This document shows positions 60,640 through 64,000 of a stretch of DNA of 64,000 bases, piece after piece (the stretch's first letter is position 1; the number at the start of each line of letters is the position of its first letter). The stretch covers positions 2,604,001-2,668,000 of the forward strand of contig NZ_CP154625.1 in assembly GCF_051148895.1 (NCBI RefSeq), given 5' to 3'. Position numbers and translations under genes: made by a program. This DNA is from Terrisporobacter vanillatitrophus. Its GTDB lineage: Bacteria; Bacillota; Clostridia; Peptostreptococcales; Peptostreptococcaceae. The notes beneath the pieces were generated by a model that saw nothing but the letters and a program-made list of their open reading frames with translations, was not told the DNA's origin and ran no database searches.

Positions 60640-61122
60640 TTATATAAATATTCCATTACTTTTATATTTTTTAGTAATTAAATTAAAATTAACTTCTGTC
60701 ACACCTTTAATTTTATATATTTCCTCAAATATAAAATTATTTAGTTCTTGAAAATCTTTAACATATCCATGAACATGTAATTCATTTTTCCCCGTTGTAG
60801 TATATACTGATTCTATTTGTGGATGTTTGCAAAGCTCATTTGCAACAAAATCAATTTCACTTGGTGCTGCAGATATTTGTAAAAATACAGCTGTATTAAG
60901 TCCTACTTTAGGCGAGTTAACCTGTACTGTAAATTTTTCAATTATTCCTTCTTCTGTCATTTTCATAACTCGCTCTCTTACAGCCATACGAGATAGATGT
61001 ACTTCCCTTGCTATTTCTGCATAAGAAATTCTACAATCATTTGCCAATAGCCTTAATATGTCCATGTCAATCTTATTTAACTTCAGGCCAATTTTATTAA
61101 AGTTTAAAGTATCTTCTTTCAT
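60640..61122 (-). CDS. Lrp/AsnC-family transcriptional regulator
   Basis: 160 residues. N-terminal helix-turn-helix LNKIDMDILRLLANDCRISY and AEIAREVHLSRMAVRERVMK (about 17-65) followed by a RAM ligand domain (LNTAVFLQISAAPSEIDFVA, ESVYTTTGKNELHVHGYV). Senses amino acids; target genes are not evident from neighbours. ATG 61122 follows GGGGGGTG at normal spacing. Confidence 0.93.
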   Translation of the reverse strand: MKEDTLNFNKIGLKLNKIDMDILRLLANDCRISYAEIAREVHLSRMAVRERVMKMTEEGIIEKFTVQVNSPKVGLNTAVFLQISAAPSEIDFVANELCKHPQIESVYTTTGKNELHVHGYVKDFQELNNFIFEEIYKIKGVTEVNFNLITKKYKSNGIFI

Positions 61123-61283
61123 AAAATCAACACCCCCCCTTAAAGTCAATTATATCATCATAAAATATGGGTGTATACATAATTTCCCATTATATGTTGT
61201 TTTTTGTATATTATTTTACACCACATAACTGTACTTGATGGAATTAAACTAAAAAATTTTCTAAATATACATATTCAAATAAA

Positions 61284-61320
61284 AAAATAGATAAACTCCA
61301 TATTAGAATTTATCTATTTT
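61284..61320. terminator. terminator of CBS-domain gene
   Basis: AAAATAGATAAA / TTTATCTATTTT, 12-bp arms with a 13-nt loop. Confidence 0.83.
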
Positions 61321-61332
61321 CTAAAACCATTT

Positions 61333-61764
61333 TTATATTTTTACAGTTTTATGTATTTTATCGTAACAATATTCAATAATCTCTTTTCGTTTTATTATTC
61401 CAATAAAAGTCTTATGGTCGTCAATTACTGGAACAAAGTTTTGATTTCTAGCCTTTGATATTAGATCTTCAATATTTGCTTCTACAGATACTGGCGCATT
61501 GTCCTTTCTTCTTTTTATTGTACTAATCGGCATATCTTCCAATGCTTTAAAGTCTAGTGTCTTCTCTTGAAAATTATCTTTTAATGTCCACAATAAGTCG
61601 CCTTCTGTTATAGTTCCTACATATTTCCCTTCACGAGTCAATATAGGTATAGATGAATATTTATGATACTCCATCTTTTCTAGAGTTTGTCTCAATGTAT
61701 AGTCTTCATAAATAAAAGCCACTTCACTTTTTGGTGTTAAGAAAAACAATATATTCATTAACAT
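61333..61764 (-). CDS. CBS-domain pair protein
   Basis: 143 residues, one Bateman module. CBS1 (about 12-65) has YTLRQTLEKMEYHKYSSIPI and YVGTITEGDLLW; CBS2 (about 85-135) has ANIEDLISKARNQNFVPVID and FIGIIKRKEIIEYC. Binds adenine nucleotides in other family members; no catalytic domain is attached. The ATG at 61764 and another two codons in are both compatible with the GGAGG site. Confidence 0.88.
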   Translation of the reverse strand: MLMNILFFLTPKSEVAFIYEDYTLRQTLEKMEYHKYSSIPILTREGKYVGTITEGDLLWTLKDNFQEKTLDFKALEDMPISTIKRRKDNAPVSVEANIEDLISKARNQNFVPVIDDHKTFIGIIKRKEIIEYCYDKIHKTVKI

Positions 61765-61907
61765 TACACCTCCAAAATTAACTAGCTAATTATAAAAGGA
61801 TTTCCCTTAATATTAATTTTATCATACTTGACTCATAATTAAAATTTATATTTTCAAATTCAATCTAAAGGGTATAAATATATTATTAATTTTTTAGGAG
61901 GCATAAA

Positions 61908-62669
61908 ATGAATTATCAATTCGAATTAAAGGATTACTTATATAAAATATATAACGAAAAAATTTATCAAATACTTATAAAAGAAGATTTGTCTAAATTA
62001 AAAAATATGAATTTAAATGAAGTGAAATCTTTAATAAAGTCAAAGGAAGTTTATTTAGGTAGCGATTTAGATGATTATATTATAAATTTAATACCAGAAG
62101 GATTTAAAGGATATCTTTTAAGAGAGACTATTTCAAAAAAACATAACCTTACTTATCCTCTACTTTATAATGAATACGGTCAACCGTTAAAAGACCATAC
62201 TCATAATAGTTTTTCTACAGTACTTTGGAAAAATTTTACTAATGAAACTTTTATTAAAGATTTAAATAATGAATTTAGTCGTAAGGACTTTCATTATTAT
62301 GTAGATAAAAACATTGATACATTATATAACAATTTAATTAATAAAGCTGAAACTTTTAAAAATGAAAATATTATTATTATACCTTATAAAAATAATGTTT
62401 TAGTTAAGTCTGTCAAAGAAATGATTATAAATAAGAAATTAGATTTTTCTTATGCTTTATCTTTTGTAGATATGAATAAGTTAAGAAAAGAAATGGAATC
62501 CTTTGCTATTAATCTTTCTTATTACGATGAGTTTGATAAATTAGAAGATGATTTAGAAGAATGTTTAAATAAGTTTTTCAAATACAATGACAAAGAGTTA
62601 TACGATCTATTAATCAACAAGTATAACTTTACTTTAATAGACGATAATAAGTTAGTTAAAATAATTTAA
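61908..62669 (+). CDS. hypothetical protein, no recognised family
   Basis: 253 residues, soluble, no signal. Mostly helical with a short beta stretch NIIIIPYKNNVLVKS near 160. A possible conserved centre is YPLLYNEYGQPLKDHTHNSF followed by VLWKNFTNETF, near 85-115. The C-terminus contains an acidic helix (EFDKLEDDLEECLNKFF). Strong site TTAGGAGG and its own terminator. Nothing in the neighbourhood suggests a role. Confidence 0.72.
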   Translation: MNYQFELKDYLYKIYNEKIYQILIKEDLSKLKNMNLNEVKSLIKSKEVYLGSDLDDYIINLIPEGFKGYLLRETISKKHNLTYPLLYNEYGQPLKDHTHNSFSTVLWKNFTNETFIKDLNNEFSRKDFHYYVDKNIDTLYNNLINKAETFKNENIIIIPYKNNVLVKSVKEMIINKKLDFSYALSFVDMNKLRKEMESFAINLSYYDEFDKLEDDLEECLNKFFKYNDKELYDLLINKYNFTLIDDNKLVKII

Positions 62670-62681
62670 TTCATACAGAAA

Positions 62682-62707
62682 AAAAGCCACTTTAGTAGGT
62701 GGCTTTT
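62682..62707 (+). terminator. terminator of 61908-62669 gene
   Basis: AAAAGCCAC / GTGGCTTTT with an 8-nt loop, then CTTTC. Confidence 0.8.
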
Positions 62708-62774
62708 CTTTCACATATGACTAGATATTACTAATATTTCGTTACTAATTAATACTAATATATATGAATTTTAA

Positions 62775-62975
62775 TTATATTCTTACTACGTTAGCAGCTT
62801 GAGGACCTTTTGCACCTTCAACTACGTCGAATTCTACGTTTTGTCCTTCTTCTAATGATTTGTATCCATCACCTTGTATAGCTGAGAAGTGTACGAATAC
62901 ATCATCTCCACCTTCTACAGATATAAATCCAAATCCTTTTTCATTGTTAAACCATTTTACTACACCAGTTTTCAT
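62775..62975 (-). CDS. cold-shock protein (Csp), paralogue 2
   Basis: 66 residues with GVVKWFNNEKGFGFISVEG and DDVFVHFSAI as RNA-binding strands. Differs from the paralogue at 52564 at 14 of 66 positions, mostly toward the C-terminus. The start follows AGGAGG. Single-stranded RNA/DNA-binding chaperone. Confidence 0.96.
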   Translation of the reverse strand: MKTGVVKWFNNEKGFGFISVEGGDDVFVHFSAIQGDGYKSLEEGQNVEFDVVEGAKGPQAANVVRI

Positions 62976-63119
62976 TTAATTAAATCCTCCTAAAAACACA
63001 CTTTAATTTAGCTGCTTAAAAATGCAACTTTAACCTAACTTTAACATATATACATAGTTTTGTCAAACTAATTTGTTTCTATACTATTTTTATAAATTTT
63101 TTATTATATAATTATATTT

Positions 63120-64000
63120 TTAGTAATTTACTTTAATTAAATGAAATTTAATAGCCTTATCGCTCCATCCTAAATCCCATGGAACTAATAGCCTATCTGT
63201 ATTATGGCAAGTTACTAAAGGATATCCTTTTGAGTCAAATCCTGTAACAGTAGATACATGAGTTATTCTTCCTTTTTTTTCATATCCAACAAAATCTCCA
63301 GGTCTTAAGTTGTAAGCCTCTCTATATACTTCCTCATAATTTCCTTTAGAAATATAACTTCCTCTTCCACTGTTTACTATATAATTTTTAAATCCTTGTG
63401 CATTTACCCAAGCTTTTGTTGCACTACCATTGGCATAATTCCAAATCTCATTTTTCTTAAATCTACCACTCTCATACATTATTTGTGATGCAAAATTGGC
63501 ACAATCTCCACCATCACCATTAAAATCACGATACTTTGTATTAAACTTTAGTCCAAACTCTTCATCTGCAGCAGCTCCGCAGTATCTATGTGCATACTGT
63601 ATAGCTTTTTCTTGCTCTTTTGTTAACTGTGGATGAATTTGTTCATGATTTATAATGCAGTTTTTTATATCATCAGATTTAATATTTTCTAAATTTAAAG
63701 AATCAGCAAAAGGGTCTGTATACCATTCCTTTACAATTATATAATTTCCACCTTTTATTTTTACATGAAGGTAATGATATGTACCTATTCTAAACATATT
63801 TATTTTGTCTGGATCATTTTCATAAGAATATTTATATTCTGTAGATACATCACAAATAATACCATATAGATTTTTTTCTCTTTCTCTCATCTTTTTTATT
63901 TTAACTTTTGTTTTTATATTGTTAAAATTTACTCCTTGTTTACTTGACCAATTTTCCAAGTACTTCATTTTTTTCACTTCTTGCTCATATGCCCAAAGGC
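63120..64000 (-). CDS. Amidase_6-domain protein, N-terminus beyond right edge
   Basis: At least 293 residues in window; the frame is open to the last base, and the residues before the first in-window ATG (LWAYEQEVKKMKYLENW) match the N-terminal helical domain of this family, so the true start is outside. The C-terminal domain (about 135-290) is Amidase_6: YAHRYCGAAAD, the catalytic-Cys block GGDCANFASQIMYESG, GDFVGYEKKGRITHVSTVTG with the His, and HNTDRLLVPW. Probably a cell-wall or peptide amidase; the signal peptide, if any, is not visible. Confidence 0.85.
   Translation of the reverse strand, partial: LWAYEQEVKKMKYLENWSSKQGVNFNNIKTKVKIKKMREREKNLYGIICDVSTEYKYSYENDPDKINMFRIGTYHYLHVKIKGGNYIIVKEWYTDPFADSLNLENIKSDDIKNCIINHEQIHPQLTKEQEKAIQYAHRYCGAAADEEFGLKFNTKYRDFNGDGGDCANFASQIMYESGRFKKNEIWNYANGSATKAWVNAQGFKNYIVNSGRGSYISKGNYEEVYREAYNLRPGDFVGYEKKGRITHVSTVTGFDSKGYPLVTCHNTDRLLVPWDLGWSDKAIKFHLIKVNY

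Noticed and set aside
1..64000. tRNA, rRNA, prophage or conjugative element
   Set aside because: No tRNA cloverleaf, rRNA segment, integrase, structural phage gene or relaxase was recognised by reading; a dedicated tRNA scan was not possible here.

Overview
The window is AT-rich throughout, with Gram-positive style ribosome binding sites (AGGAGG/GGGGG), frequent TTG/GTG starts, U-tract hairpin terminators after most genes, and families typical of anaerobic Clostridia: type III glutamine synthetase, TIGR01212 radical SAM, C_GCAxxG_C_C and TSCPD proteins, VanW, a sigma-54 activator and an aspartate 4-decarboxylase. Peptostreptococcaceae (Clostridioides/Paraclostridium relatives) fits best; this is inference from gene content. 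I saw no rRNA, tRNA, CRISPR array or prophage.

Left end (1-5500): the 5' part of pyrG, then a nitrogen unit. A divergent ANTAR regulator faces glnN (glutamine synthetase III) and amt (ammonium transporter fused to a degenerate P-II domain). The glnN leader and the glnN-amt gap each carry small hairpins with the same AAAGGC hexaloop that overlap and would compete with a terminator, the layout expected for ANTAR-controlled antitermination.

IS-flanked block (5512-23981): two copies of one 1519-bp IS256-family element in opposite orientation, each with its own 8-bp target duplication, flank 15.4 kb of ordinary genes: an ABC/CPBP fusion exporter with its ATPase, intracellular subtilisin, POT and OPT peptide transporters, a rhodanese lipoprotein, a Fur-box flavodoxin, an ABC exporter, an HD protein, a second CPBP protein and a decayed HesB-like gene with UGA at the conserved cysteine position. 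Both insertions sit just past the U-tract of a Rho-independent terminator in the same relative orientation, and the element has inward-facing terminators at both ends.

Middle (24000-45600): DUF116, transaldolase-like, VanW and radical SAM genes; a PAS/sigma-54 activator whose divergent DMT-permease neighbour has a good -24/-12 promoter and three upstream 16-bp palindromes; an aminotransferase; pentapeptide and DJ-1 genes; HAD and cinA; ddl followed by a MocR (DdlR-like) regulator; asdA; an ABC-F protein and a glycerophosphodiesterase.

Right part (45600-64000): mostly short housekeeping or uncharacterised genes: LD-carboxypeptidase, Gfo/Idh/MocA oxidoreductase, a BusR-like GntR/RCK_C regulator, glpK, two cspA paralogues, a methyltransferase-lipoprotein-DUF1294 operon, Cu/Zn superoxide dismutase, a CAP-domain secreted protein with a 39-bp tandem repeat, parvulin, Lrp, CBS protein, and an Amidase_6 protein that runs off the right edge. 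Many genes are monocistronic and separated by shared bidirectional terminators.
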